64,000 nucleotides of DNA from Adenanthera pavonina. Lineage: Eukaryota > Streptophyta > Magnoliopsida > Fabales > Fabaceae. Positions 1-10,775 of the stretch are shown here, one piece after another (within the stretch, counting starts at the first letter, position 1; each line of letters opens with the position of its first letter). Where the stretch lies: contig JAIVEN010000014.1 of assembly GCA_026686845.1 (NCBI GenBank), forward strand, positions 12,572,001 to 12,636,000, read 5' to 3'. The notes below the pieces were generated by a model that had not been told where the DNA came from, ran no database searches, and saw only the letters and a list, made by a program, of their open reading frames with translations. The translations under genes and the position numbers were made by a program.

Positions 1-248
1 GTCAAGTATGAACCAAGGTTTCTATCGTAAACTCGGCCAAAAATGAACTAAGAGGCTAAATTAAATCTTAGTCGAGAACGAATTGCGGGATTATGTTAAA
101 CTTTGTCAAAAATTTGAACGCGGTCAGGTCGTCAGGAACCGGCAAAAGATTGTTATCATTGCTTAAAAATAGGTCTGAACAATACATCAAAGTAAAGAAA
201 AGAAATAGACAGTCAAGGAGATGGGCGGTCCGAAGCTGTAGGAATATC

Positions 249-2203
249 CTACAATTCTTCCTCATCCACAAGCATACCATCTTTGACGTCTTTATTTATA
301 TCAAATGCCGAGAGCTCAATTTTCGGTAGAAAAAGATGCACCTGACGAAGTGCTTTATGGAAGCCCTCTACGTGCTCCTTCATTATTTGTTGCACGGCTT
401 CCTGAACGTCAGCCTCAAGCTCGGCCTGTTTTTTCTTAGCTTGTTCCAAATCCTTCTGCAAAATAGCAGCAAGGGCCGAGGATTCGGCTTCAACGCTTTT
501 TGCCCAAGCAACCTCAGTCGTCAGGGCATCCCGCTCTTTTTCGACCACTAGCATTTTCATCTCGGCAGCATCGAGGGAACTTTTTAGTTCTTCTACCTGC
601 CGAAGAAGAGCTGCTTGAGATTTTGAAGCTTCGGCAAGCTCTGAGGAAGCCTTGTCCTTCGCGTTGGTCACTTCCAAAAGCTCGGCCTTAGCAGCCTTCA
701 GACGACGGTCGCTTTCTTCAAACTCCTCCCCACAAAACGAGGCCATGTTAGCAGCACGCAGGCACATAGCCGACATGGATTCCAAAACAGCCTTGGGACC
801 CAATCGCTGCAAGGTCTCTTTGTCATCGATCTCATGGACGCTACTCTTGAAAAGTTTGGCAATGTTTGGATCAATGCCTGAAGGCGAGCGTCTAACAGGA
901 GAAGGTAGGGGAGATTGATGAGCTGAAGATACAAGCTCTTCGTCGGTGGTCAGAAGCCGAGCACGTTTGCTCGGGGGGCTTCGTGAAGAGGAAGGAATCT
1001 CAACAACCTCAGCTGTTGCTATTACTTCGGTACGACTTCTCCCTTCTTTATCAAGGTGAGCTTGCGGCTTCTCGGCACTTGGTCCTGCTGATGGGGCCAT
1101 GTGTTTTATGGAACGCCAGTTGAACTTCCCCATCACCACTGCAAAGTAGAAAACATATATTAGAAGCTGAAGCAAGTATGGTAGCATAAGAAAAAAGAAA
1201 ATCGCCACTCACGTTTAAAATCTTTATTAGGGGTTGAAGAATAAGGGAGCTTAAGTAGTATTTTGCAGTTTAGAGGACGAGGTAATTTATTTAACTGGCC
1301 GACATCCGCCTTTTCGGATGCCGACATATCCTCATAACTCCAGGACTGGAATTTAATGGGAGTCCGAGTCCAATAAAAAGGAAACCTGGGCCGTCCCCCC
1401 TCATCGAAGAACATGTCTGAGTATCCCTCGGCTGGGCGCACTTTGAAGAAACTTCCTTTGAAGTCTTTATATGACGAGGTATAAGGACCGATTATCCCCT
1501 TCTTATTCATACCACTAAGCGAAATCCAGCCGATCTTATTTCCAAATCGGATTTGATAGTAGTAGAGAAATTTTGGGGCGGTCGGTGTCATATCCAATTT
1601 TCTGCACAAGACCTCGAAAGCTTTCATAAACGCCCAACTGTTGGGATGAAGTTGAGTCGGAGCGACGTTCAGCGCCCTTAAAACAGCACACTCGAACTCC
1701 GAGAAAGGAAGACCAACTCCCAATGATTCAAATAATGTTCTATACATGTATGTAAAATGCGTATGTACAGGCAACGCAGATAGGAAAACGTGCTCATCTT
1801 CAGCACACGGCTCGGCAATCACGGCCTCTTCTTTTTGTATGCTAGTTAGAGAAATCGACTTCCTCAGTTCCACAATGGATTCGGCTGTCCGAAATTTAGA
1901 ATGGTAGGATCCAACTTCTCCTTTTACCCAATAATATCCAGGAAGCCGGATGTCAGGAACTGGATCTCTCTGAACTCTAGAAGTGACTTTTTGGGGGTTT
2001 TGTACGGCCATCTGCACAGCAGTAGCCGAAGATGAAACCTCCCTTTCGGTCGGAAAGTCGGCCAGACGAAAATTCAACTCTGTGCTAGGGAAGGAGGAGT
2101 TCGACGGTGAAGGTTCTTCTCCGATGCCCAAAACTTCCCTCTCAATCAGGATTCGAGGAGAGGACGACCCAGCCGATGCCTCGGATCCTCGATTTGAACT
2201 CAT
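249..2203 (-). CDS. Retrotransposon antisense ORF, gypsy-type putative transposase domain protein, 2 exons
   Basis: Exon 1 is 2203-1213 and exon 2 is 1138-249. The 74-bp intron has a GTGAGT donor and a TTTGCAG acceptor and restores one frame of 626 aa. The N-terminal third is Ser-rich and low-complexity. Residues about 175-310 resemble the plant family called putative gypsy-type transposase, including the PNSWAFMKAFEVLCRKL stretch, a YYYQIRF segment and a KGSFFKV segment. Residues about 430-590 are Ala/Glu/Lys/Leu-rich and likely form a coiled coil. The biochemical role of this family is not established and the name does not imply shown transposase activity. The start was chosen at the ATG before SSNRGSE; an upstream in-frame ATG exists at 2311. 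The frame has no stop or frameshift, so this copy looks recent or constrained. Confidence 0.75.
1139..1212 (-). other. Intron of the antisense retrotransposon gene
   Basis: The 74-bp interval is bounded by GTGAGT and TTTGCAG on the minus strand. Removing it joins two long open frames in phase (phase 1), which would be unlikely by chance. Confidence 0.75.
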
Positions 2204-2660
2204 GGTGGGTGGGAAAGGTATAGAATAGTGTGAAGTACTTAAGAAAAGGGGAAAACACAGAAGAGGGCATACCTGTAAAAATGACGGAAGGGGCAAGGAA
2301 AAGGAGGTCAAAGACGACGAAGAGATTCAGAGAAGGTGAAAAGCAGAGGTAGGTTGAAATAAAAGGATGAGCACCCAAGCCCAATATGTATACTCCTCCT
2401 CAAAAACGAGCAAAATAATCATGACTTTGGGGGAGCCAGTCATCACCATTGGGGAGCGTGATTTGGCTGACGAAAAGACGTAGCATTAAATAACGCTGCA
2501 CGCAGCTGTACGTGTAAGCACATTACCGTTTCGGAAACCAAAACGTCAAAGAACCTCTGGGAAGGTTCTGGAATCCCTAAGGAACTGAAGCGATTTAAAT
2601 TCAAAAAGCCAGTTGTTAGTCGACCACACAATTCAAAACCCTCTCATCCAGATTGGACTT

Positions 2661-2673
2661 GAGGCTTGGGGGG
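2661..2673 (+). promoter_or_regulatory. Probable polypurine tract (plus-strand priming site)
   Basis: The purine-rich run GAGGCTTGGGGGG sits 4 bases before the TG that opens the presumed 3' LTR. That is the standard place for a polypurine tract and it supports a plus-strand orientation of the element. Confidence 0.5.
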
Positions 2674-2677
2674 CTAG

Positions 2678-3413
2678 TGTACGTGTCGAAATGAACGTGC
2701 CGAGGTTACAAGTCCGAGGTGGATATACGTCCTTTTGAAGCCTCGCTTTCCGGGTTCATATACACCGAGCTATAATTCGGAGACCGAGCTTAAGTGTAAC
2801 GAACCGAGTAATACATCGGTTATCGCACGATAAGGCCGAGTAATTGTATGGCCAAATGATCGACCGACTAAACAATATCTCGGTCACATACGGGTTTCTC
2901 CACGAAAACTGTTTTACCTCAAAAACACCCGGCTAGGAGTAACAGTTATGAGATCATAACAGTTATGGAATCATAACTGCAGGGCGAAAAATCAGGGATC
3001 ACATTAAAAGAGCGTGATACTCCATAATGACAATTTATGAAATATCCCGATAAATTAGGGATTACAGGGAGAAGACGGTTACATCTTAACGGTTAGGAGA
3101 TGGTGAATAAAAGGAAAAAAGATAAATGTAAACAGAGGACAGACTGAATAGGGAGGTGGAATAATTTTTTCTCGGTCTTTAGACGGAACATTTTTCTTTA
3201 GACGGAACAAAAATACTCTGTGGCCAAAAAATAATAATAATAAAAGAAAACCATACACGAAGTATTTTATTCTCTGAATAATATGAAAAATCCTATAAAC
3301 TAATCTTTTACTCATTTCTTCTTAGATTTTTTCACTTGAATACTCTTATTCTCCTTTGATATTTTTCTTCTAAGTTTCAATTTTTTAGAATTATCAAAAC
3401 ACTTGATTCAACA
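2678..3413 (+). repeat. Probable 3' LTR
   Basis: It starts with TGTACGTGTC directly after the polypurine tract. The end was placed at a CA after TTGATTCAA because sequence character changes there; this end is uncertain by tens of bases. The interior holds AATAAAA-type A-rich motifs near 3105-3250 that could serve as TATA or polyadenylation signals. Without the 5' LTR it cannot be confirmed. Confidence 0.5.
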
Positions 3414-4247
3414 ATTATAAGTATACTGAAATTTTTATCGCATTCACCAATTTGAAATGTACTACCTTCAATTTCTAAATTTATTATAGAAGAACAATAC
3501 CCCTTTTGTTTGAGGGAATCATTTTGTGAATTTTGTGAATATGAGAATGTGAATGGGACTAAGAATGAAAATAGAAATATAAATAAGAATGTTAATAAAG
3601 AGGATGAAGTAAGATAAGTGTGCTTAGTATACCAAGAAAAGAAATGTTTATATTTAATTGGACAATAATGCTTCTAAAATAAAAATATGTTAAAATATTT
3701 CTTAATTTTGTAATTATTAAAATTTCTAGTCTATTTAATAGAAAAGATAGTAAAATGTTTAATTTTAATTTCCTTAATTTTTAAGAATATTTCAAATATT
3801 TTTGAAAACATTATTATTTATATTTTTTACAAAAATCACAATATTTTTCTAAAATATTCTCTCTCATCTATCATTAACTAAATATGAGTATTTTTTTGAT
3901 AATACATAATAAATACTATCTTATATTTTAGAAAGAGTTTCTATATTTAACATTAAGATAAAAACCTTATATTTAAGATTGAGAGAGTATACTATTTGTC
4001 AACAGTAAAAAAGAAAAGAAAATCAAGAGAACAATGTTGAGATTTGGGAAGTGGTCATGGTGAAAGTCTAGCGTTGGGCAGTGATTGGCTATGCTTTTGT
4101 TCACCCATACATTAATATCATAAATATATACATCTAGAATTATTAAGAGGTCTCTAAAGTGAAAAATACTGCCCCAACCAAATATACCCAAATAAATGAT
4201 CATCCGAACATTTAGAATTTAAGAATCACCAACACTGGAGAATTGCG
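3414..4247. other. AT-rich intergenic sequence
   Basis: No gene or clear repeat boundary is visible. Short reading frames here lack any recognisable motif. Confidence 0.6.
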
Positions 4248-4525
4248 TACTCCCTCTGTTTCTTTTTAAATGATATTTAAAGTTTTAATACATAAATTAA
4301 AAAATATAATTAATGTGTTAGAATTTATTTTAAATCTTATAGTACACCCTTCAATTAATAGATAGATAAAAAAGAGTAATTAATGTTATTTTTTACTTTT
4401 ATAAGAGCTGATAAAGATATAATAAAATAATAATAATTAATGTTATCTTAAAATTTAAAGATAATAAGTAAATAAAAATAAAAAAATTATTTAAAAATGA
4501 AAATTAAAAATAAATGGAGAAAGTA
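4248..4525. mobile_element. Stowaway-like MITE
   Basis: The left end reads TACTCCCTCTGTTTC and the right end, reverse-complemented, reads TACTTTCTCCATTTA. Both ends fit the Stowaway pattern of CTCCCTC-type inverted repeats flanked by a TA duplication. The 278-bp interior is AT-rich and non-coding. The element at 5530-5764 is a related copy in the opposite orientation. Confidence 0.65.
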
Positions 4526-5529
4526 ATTTTTGAAGTATCCTATAAAGAGATCTTCCCATGTAAGCCAAAATGTGTTTGATATTGAAGTAACCGACAGTCA
4601 TCATTTACAATTCCCTTACGCTAAACTTCAGAGTTCAGGCAGAGGCACCCTTAGCAATTTGTCATTTACTCATTGTATTGGGCAGAAGGCATTTTTTATT
4701 ACAATTACATAGCGAAGATGCGCCCATAAAATGGAATGCTTAGAGGGAATATCCCAACATGGATCCAGTCCCAAAGTTCAATTCCTTAAAGAATGAACTG
4801 GAGTGGCAATATGCAAATCAATGAAATAAAAGTAAAATCAAAGATAACTTGATTCTCTTATTTTAATCACGACTATTAAAAAAAATTGTCAATTTAAGTT
4901 CTCGAATCTTGTTCTCCCATATTTGCCTCTCTTGAGCCAAGTGGCTTTTGAGCAAAGTCGGGCTTTTTTGAGGACCCGATGGAAGACCGAACGCATCTCA
5001 CATTATATGCGTGTCTTCTGCAATTTAGGCCCAAGTAAGAGCCAGCGTAGGCTTATTATATTCTCCTTTTAGTGGGAGCCCGCCTTATGTGTTTAGGGCT
5101 TTCATCGGGGAGTTAAAGCTCTTAAATCCCAATAAATGAGTATATGTGTAAAGTATGCAGGTTGTGAGGTGGGGAATTTTAGACTGTCGCTCAAACTAAG
5201 TGATTTTGATTAGTTTTATAAGTTTAAATAGTCAAAAAAAAAATCTTCTCATTTCACAAATAGATACAAAGTTTAAAAAATCTAAATACTCTCTTTTTTT
5301 ATTAAAGATATTACCTTATGAAATTTTGCTTTAGTAAAATTTATTTCATATTGAAAATTATAAACTCATAGCAACCTAGTTTTTCGTTTACTAAAATGAC
5401 CAAGCGCATCAGTATTATGTAAAAGAAGGAGACTCTAATACCCTTTATATAATTGTGACCTTCAATATTGTAATGTAAGCTTACGTATTTCTGTGTCCAC
5501 TTGTAATTACTCTTCTTTTCAACTGTCAG
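4526..5529. other. Intergenic sequence without recognised genes
   Basis: A short open stretch at 4530-4712 has no recognisable domain. The interval 4920-5110 is less AT-rich than its surroundings but shows no long frame. Confidence 0.5.
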
Positions 5530-5764
5530 CTTTTAAAAAAAAATTATTTGATTTATTTTATATATTTCAAAATAACATTAATTATTATTATTTATTTATT
5601 TTTAAAAAAATAAAAATAATATTAAATATTTTTTATTTATCTATTTATTAGAAGATATAATAAAAAAATTAAAAAATTTTAATATATTAATTATATTTAT
5701 TAATGTATATCTTAAAACCTTAAATTTCATATAAAAAAGAAATGAATAAAAAGAAACGGGAGTA
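5530..5764. mobile_element. Stowaway-like MITE, inverted copy, left end eroded
   Basis: The right end is AAAAGAAACGGGAGTA, the reverse complement of a TACTCCCGTTTC terminus. Reverse-complemented, the interior shares AATAGATA and AATAATAATTAATGTTAT segments with the element at 4248-4525. The left terminal repeat is not clearly preserved. Confidence 0.5.
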
Positions 5765-5954
5765 TTATTTATTTATTAGTGGGAAGGGATGTCACAGTGA
5801 CCGCCCATCATCCCCTTACCGCTCCCCCTCCCCACAACACAACACCACCCACCCCAACAAAAACAACAAAAAAATTATATTCTTTTCTCAGCTTTTTTTT
5901 TTTATCAAATATTCTTTTCTCAGGTACTCACCTTTTACTGCCTCTTTGGTTTCT

Positions 5955-6300
5955 TTTACAAAAACAAAATCATGATTTTTAAGTATAATTTTTTAAAAAA
6001 TATGTTTGATTAATCACAGGTCAATCATAAATTAATTTTTTAAAAAATTAAAAATAAATTAAATTATGATTTTAAAATTTAAAAAATAAAAAAATTACTT
6101 TTTTTATAAATTAAAAAAAATAAATTTATTTTATATTAAAAATTTAAAAATATTTTTAATTTTTATTATTAAAATTTTTTTTATTAAACTTATTTTTATA
6201 AAAAAAAAACCTAAATATAACAATTCTCAATAAATTTATTTTATCTCAATTTTACTTTTACAAATTTAATTTATCTTACCTTAATTTTAAACCAAGTACC
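5955..6300. repeat. AT-rich MITE-like repeat, copy 1
   Basis: A block running from a TATGTTTGATTAATC-type start to an ACAAATTTAATTTATCTTA end resembles, in the same order, the block at about 33440-33790. Both are non-coding and nearly pure A/T. I cannot fix termini or target duplications. Confidence 0.4.
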
Positions 6301-6568
6301 CCATTATTAGTTATCTTTTACAATACAATCCCCACTCATCCCTCAAGTAGATTCAGAAACCTTTGGAAACTCAGATTTGCAAGTTTGGATTCTTCATATT
6401 ATAAATCATCCATCAACCCAATTCCTTTCTCAATTTACGAAATACGTGATAATAACACTGCAGATCTGGTAATTCTAATCCTGATATTGCACCCATCCCT
6501 AAATCTAAAATAAAAATTAAAAATCAATTCCCATTCGGAGATTACAGAAGCCACAACGTAAAAAAATT

Positions 6569-7147
6569 TCATCTGTTCCTCTTATTGAAGTTCATCTTCT
6601 CGTAGTAACTAATCGACAGAAGTGACAAGGAAAGATGAACCTCGTCTTTCCCCAGCCGAGTTTGCGCCTTCGATCGGATCCCCTTCGACACCGCGGCCCA
6701 AGAAGACGACGGTGGTGGTGTGGAACTTGACTGTGGCTTAGACAGAGGCCCCAGGTAAAGCGCGTGAAGACGACGAAACCCACCGAGAGCCAGCACCACC
6801 GTACGCAGCTGCTGCTCGCCACATCCGGTGTTAGCCCACTGCTTGGAGCAGATCATCTCCCACAATCGCTCGTCCTGCGCCGTCTTGTGCCACTGCTTGC
6901 TCACGCAACCCGCCATCGCCAGCGTCTTCGCGTCCACGTGCTTCAACACCTCGAATAGCAAATTCTCATCCAAATACACAAATCCCCCGGAGCTTTCAGC
7001 CGTCCGATCGTCGTGTTCTTCGTCGTTCTCTATCAGCTTAACCTTCTTCGTCTTGTTATCGTCGCCGGGAGCCGGTGTGACATCCCCGGAAAGTGGCCTC
7101 TTCATCCCTAAGCCTGAATTACAAGCGGAGTAGCAAAAGGGCTTCAT
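6569..7147 (-). CDS. GID2: F-box protein GID2/SLEEPY1-like
   Basis: This is the F-box subunit of an SCF ubiquitin ligase that targets DELLA repressors after gibberellin perception; it acts in the nucleus. The single-exon frame of 192 aa has the F-box at about residues 57-104 (LDENLLFEVLKHVDAKTL, then QDERLWE). The family GGF motif is at 122-124 inside VVLALGGFRRLHALYL, and the C-terminal LSL block at about 172-185 ends in YYEKM. A second Met at codon 15 (base 7105) aligns with the usual MKR start of SLY1 and is an equally good start. The linker between the GGF and LSL parts (residues about 137-165) is Ser/Pro-rich and longer than in Arabidopsis SLY1. Identity as the SLY1/GID2 orthologue is confident from motif order. 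Confidence 0.92.
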   Translation of the reverse strand: MKPFCYSACNSGLGMKRPLSGDVTPAPGDDNKTKKVKLIENDEEHDDRTAESSGGFVYLDENLLFEVLKHVDAKTLAMAGCVSKQWHKTAQDERLWEMICSKQWANTGCGEQQLRTVVLALGGFRRLHALYLGPLSKPQSSSTPPPSSSWAAVSKGIRSKAQTRLGKDEVHLSLSLLSISYYEKMNFNKRNR

Positions 7148-10100
7148 TTGTGCACCTCTGTTTGCAATGAAAATTAGGAATCTTAAGCTGCGTTCTGGGA
7201 CTGGGCGTATAGGGTTTGAAATTTAAGAATGGACTGAAGGGGGTTGGTTACTGAATGAAGAAGCTGAGAAAAATTACGACAAGGAGGGGGTGAGAGAGAA
7301 GATAGACAGGAGGAAGGAGAAGTAACAAGGAAGGTTAGGAGGGGGCAATGCAGAGGATCTGCATCACACCTGTTTCTGACGGTTTTCTGGAAGACGACAA
7401 GATGCGCAATGAATGCGTTTCGATTCTTTTCTGTGAATAGACCCACTTGTCCTGCACCCCCTGGACCATGGCCTTGTGCTCTTGTTGCTATTCACTTTTT
7501 CTTCATTCTTCCATCTTTGTTTTTTTTCCCACCACTTTCTCTACTCTCAACTGCTATGTCACTGCAGCACAAACAAAAAGACAACAAAACGGACCAACCA
7601 ATATACAAATTTAAAAAAAAAACTTTAAAACCAAAAACACAATAAAATGGGAACAACGATTTAAATTGCCAAAATAAAATTCCTTACAGTAGTCTAGATT
7701 CGCTATGAAAGCCAAGCAGAATGGGTTGAAATCCCCTATTCACATATCACGCTCTTTTTATAACAAACTTGACTGCCAAATTAACATGTTCGTAGAATGT
7801 CTTTATCTTTTATACAGAAAAACAGACAGAAGATAACTCAACTTTTCTCCAAGCACAACTTCTTAATTTGAATATCATGAAATTAGATCAATTATGAGCA
7901 ATGACAAAGTTAAACTTCAAAAAAAAAAAGGTGAGACTTCAATCAATCCGGAGGGGAACCAATGTTGCTCTGTGAATAAGAGACCTTGATGCATCATTGA
8001 TCATTTTGGTACAAAGATCTTTTAGCGTTCTTGATTACTTTTAAAAATATGGTAAAAATTATTATTTTTTTGACGTATATTTTTCAAACAAACACAAATT
8101 TTATAATAAAAAGTTTTAGAAAATCTTTATACTGTTTATAAATATATGTATATATATTCCTATTACATCACCTCTGGGCTCTTCCTACGAAACATATCAG
8201 TAGAAAACACCTATAGAAGCCCATTAAGACATTTCCCCTATAGCATAAAGCTATAGTAATCTCTCAGTGGATCAACTGGGCCGAGCGTTGATCCCAAACT
8301 AATTATGCACTCTATGTTCACCAAAAAAACGTGTGAAGTCTACGAATAGTACCATTACAAACACTGTGAGATGTAGAATCTACCCTAATTTGTGATCCCC
8401 TAGAATCCAATTCATCTGCCTTTTTATCAAAAAGGAAAAAGAAAAATAGAAACTTAAGATCAAAAGCAAAACGTCTTAAATTTAGAATAAAAGGAAGTAA
8501 CATTTAATTCAAAACTATTTTAGTAAAAAAATTATTAAATTTTATTATAATCTAGATTATTCAATAATTTTATTAGCCTGTATGGAAAATCTAAAAAATG
8601 GGATGAAACCAATAATTTTAAATTTGAATATTAAGTACACAGATATGTTAAATATTCATTTGGTGTAGCTTTATCCAACTTAAATCTACTATGACAACTA
8701 AATATCATAAATTCATTTTCCTATAGTGCATTAGTAGACGTGGTGTGAAACGTGGGCTTGAGGAGATTTATTATTTAGTTGGGGGAGGAGAGGAAGGGAC
8801 AAATAAATTTGGAATATATGTGGTTTCACGATACAAAACTTGTGTTTTGAGGATGAGAACCGCCAAGACATGCGAATCATTTAATTAAACAGTAAACAAT
8901 TAGTGGAAAGTATATGACTTTCTTGTGATGCGAAGGGTATACTAATGCACTCTGTTATGGGTTTATCCAAAAGTCACAAGAAGCCAGCATTCGGTGTCCA
9001 ATTGCCCCTTAAACCACCGCTTTTATCTCCCACTTACTCCCAAATGCAATCTAAATTTCGTTATCAATTGTCAAAATAATATCATTCCTTAAACAAATTA
9101 AAGACCTTTTGGGATTTTCGCTCTTTCCTAAACCAACAGAGTTAAAGTCGGAATGGGCAGTTCATGGCACCCTTTCGTCGGCATTCTGTTTTATTTCAAG
9201 TATGAAACAGTGAATATTTCAAGTTTTGCGGCACAGGGAAAGTCAGATTTTAATTCTTACCAAATCCTTCCTCTTCTATTCCACAAACTGCTGCTGTAAA
9301 TACTCCAAAGTAGACTACCAGCATCTCGGAGATCACTCCTCCAAATAAAAAATGTGAGTGTTGAAATTATGGCCTATTCTCATGATAGCTCCATGGAAAA
9401 TTTGGTTTTTCTTACAATTGAATTGAAATAGGAATTGATGAAATGTGGGGGAGTGAACCCCCCCCCCCCACCCAAAAACAAAAAATAGAAAAAAATTACA
9501 TCTGGGAGATAGAAAGCCTTGCATTTGATTTTCCTTGTTGTTGATGATGTCACAGAGTACCATTTTTAATTGTTGGCATCGTTGGATATGCTTTATTCAT
9601 TTGCTTAAAGGAATCATCAAGAGGATATGCTTTGATAATTACATTAACACCATTTATTTGACTTTTTTATTCCCCCAGTTTGCTCATAGCCTTCAGAATT
9701 TTACAACAGATAGGAACCTTCAGAACCCCAAGGCCAGTTATTGAAGCAATCCATAGACGTTGAGTTTGAAAAGAAAAGGCGAAATGCACTTGTAAACTGT
9801 GCACCGTCATGAACCCAAAACTCAAAAGGAGTGACAGTTCAACCAAACGTGTAGATCTTTTTCCAGTTGACACTTGTGTCACGAGGCTATTCATTTCAGG
9901 GTAAGCTTCCGAATGGTTCCTGTGTCATATGACATGGAAAAAGGGGACATGCATATTAAAATAAGAATAAAGATTGAGCATGCTCCGCGTAACAGATTGT
10001 AAATTCAAGCCTTTAAATCAAATACCGTGTGAAACCTACAAGGTTCAACGTGAACTTGTAACACCAACATACCTGTAATGTATACTAATCTTTCCTCTTC

Positions 10101-10374
10101 TGTTCCTCTTCCGAGTGGTGACTATGTCTAGCATTTGTATCATTTCCTTTTGAGCACTATAAAGTCAAATTCTAACAGCACTCGCTCAACATTTTCAAAA
10201 GCAGGCTTCTTTCTCAGCAAGTGAGAACCCAAAGGCAGGCCACTATCCCCACAGCGCTTCCAATATATTAGTCCAAGGAAAAAGAATAGTAGAAGAATTG
10301 CCAAAGTCAAATCAGCTTGCATCTTTCAAGGACCCACATAGAAAAGGTTTCACCGACCCCTCTGAGCATTTCTC
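7148..10374. other. Intergenic region, including the GID2 upstream region
   Basis: Bases 7150-7450 are the likely 5' UTR and promoter of the GID2-like gene (CT/GA-rich). A run of 12 C lies at 9458-9469. Short frames at 7183-7446, 9333-9563 and 9667-9894 show no domain. No transposon termini were recognised. Confidence 0.5.
10163..10310. promoter_or_regulatory. Two W-box cores upstream of the secreted-peptide gene
   Basis: AGTCAA at 10163-10168 and at 10305-10310 is TTGACT on the minus strand, the WRKY-factor W-box core. They lie about 70 and 210 bp upstream of the TATA box. W-boxes would suit a defence-induced peptide, but six-base matches are common by chance. Confidence 0.35.
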
Positions 10375-10382
10375 TATATAAA
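10375..10382 (+). promoter_or_regulatory. TATA box of the PIP-like peptide gene
   Basis: TATATAAA lies 115 bp before the first ATG, in a short upstream stretch without competing features. This predicts a transcription start near 10405-10415 and a 5' UTR of about 90 bases. Confidence 0.6.
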
Positions 10383-10496
10383 CACTAGCTAGTAGCTCAT
10401 TCGAGCCAAGGCAAGAGTTTGATATACTGACTGACTTTCAGGGGAGGATAAACGAATCGAAGGTACAGAGCCAGCGCAAAAATTTGAAAAACAAAG

Positions 10497-10775
10497 ATGC
10501 CAATGGAGAAGAAGAGTCTCTGGGGTGTGTTGTCTATCGGTATCATAATGCTTGTGGTGTCATCACATGTCAATCTTGTGCACTGCCGAGTTCTTCGATC
10601 GGAGACGGTAACCACAGAGGGAGTTGATGGTTGCAAAGATATGAGAGGATCAGAGTCGTCTCTGGGAATGGCGTCCTTTGCTGTTTCTTCCAACAACTCT
10701 AGCACTCGTCCTTCGGTACGAAGCTTGGGATTCTTGCTAGCTTCTGGACCAAGTAGAAAGGGACCAGGCCATTAG
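10497..10775 (+). CDS. Secreted peptide precursor, PIP/PIPL family
   Basis: The 92-aa precursor starts with a hydrophobic signal peptide (residues about 6-30, with a likely cleavage near VHCRV). A variable acidic and Ser-rich middle follows. The C-terminus ends exactly in SGPSRKGPGH. The SGPSxxGxGH terminus is the mature-peptide signature of plant PAMP-induced secreted peptides (PIP and PIP-like), which act outside the cell through receptor kinases; the second Pro-type residues are usual hydroxylation sites. A second Met at codon 3 is an alternative start. There is a TATA box and two W-box cores upstream and no sign of an intron. The family call is strong; which receptor it uses is unknown. 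Confidence 0.85.
   Translation: MPMEKKSLWGVLSIGIIMLVVSSHVNLVHCRVLRSETVTTEGVDGCKDMRGSESSLGMASFAVSSNNSSTRPSVRSLGFLLASGPSRKGPGH

Larger units (their letters stand above)
1..3413 (+). mobile_element. 3' part of a Ty3/gypsy (Tat-like) LTR retrotransposon, truncated by the window edge
   Basis: I see an antisense gene carrying a gypsy-type putative transposase domain, then a purine-rich stretch ending in six G (2661-2673), then a sequence opening with TG (2678) that has LTR-like AT-rich 3' features. Extra antisense genes between pol and the 3' LTR are known from the Tat lineage of plant Ty3/gypsy elements; the lineage assignment is inference. The gag-pol genes and 5' LTR would lie to the left of the window, so the LTR pair and target duplication cannot be checked. 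Bases 1-248 are non-coding interior between the expected pol end and the antisense stop codon. Bases 2204-2660 are the upstream region of the antisense gene. Confidence 0.65.

Noticed and set aside
7183..7446. Small gene upstream of GID2 on the same strand
   Set aside because: Low-complexity CT-rich translation, best explained as 5' UTR and promoter.
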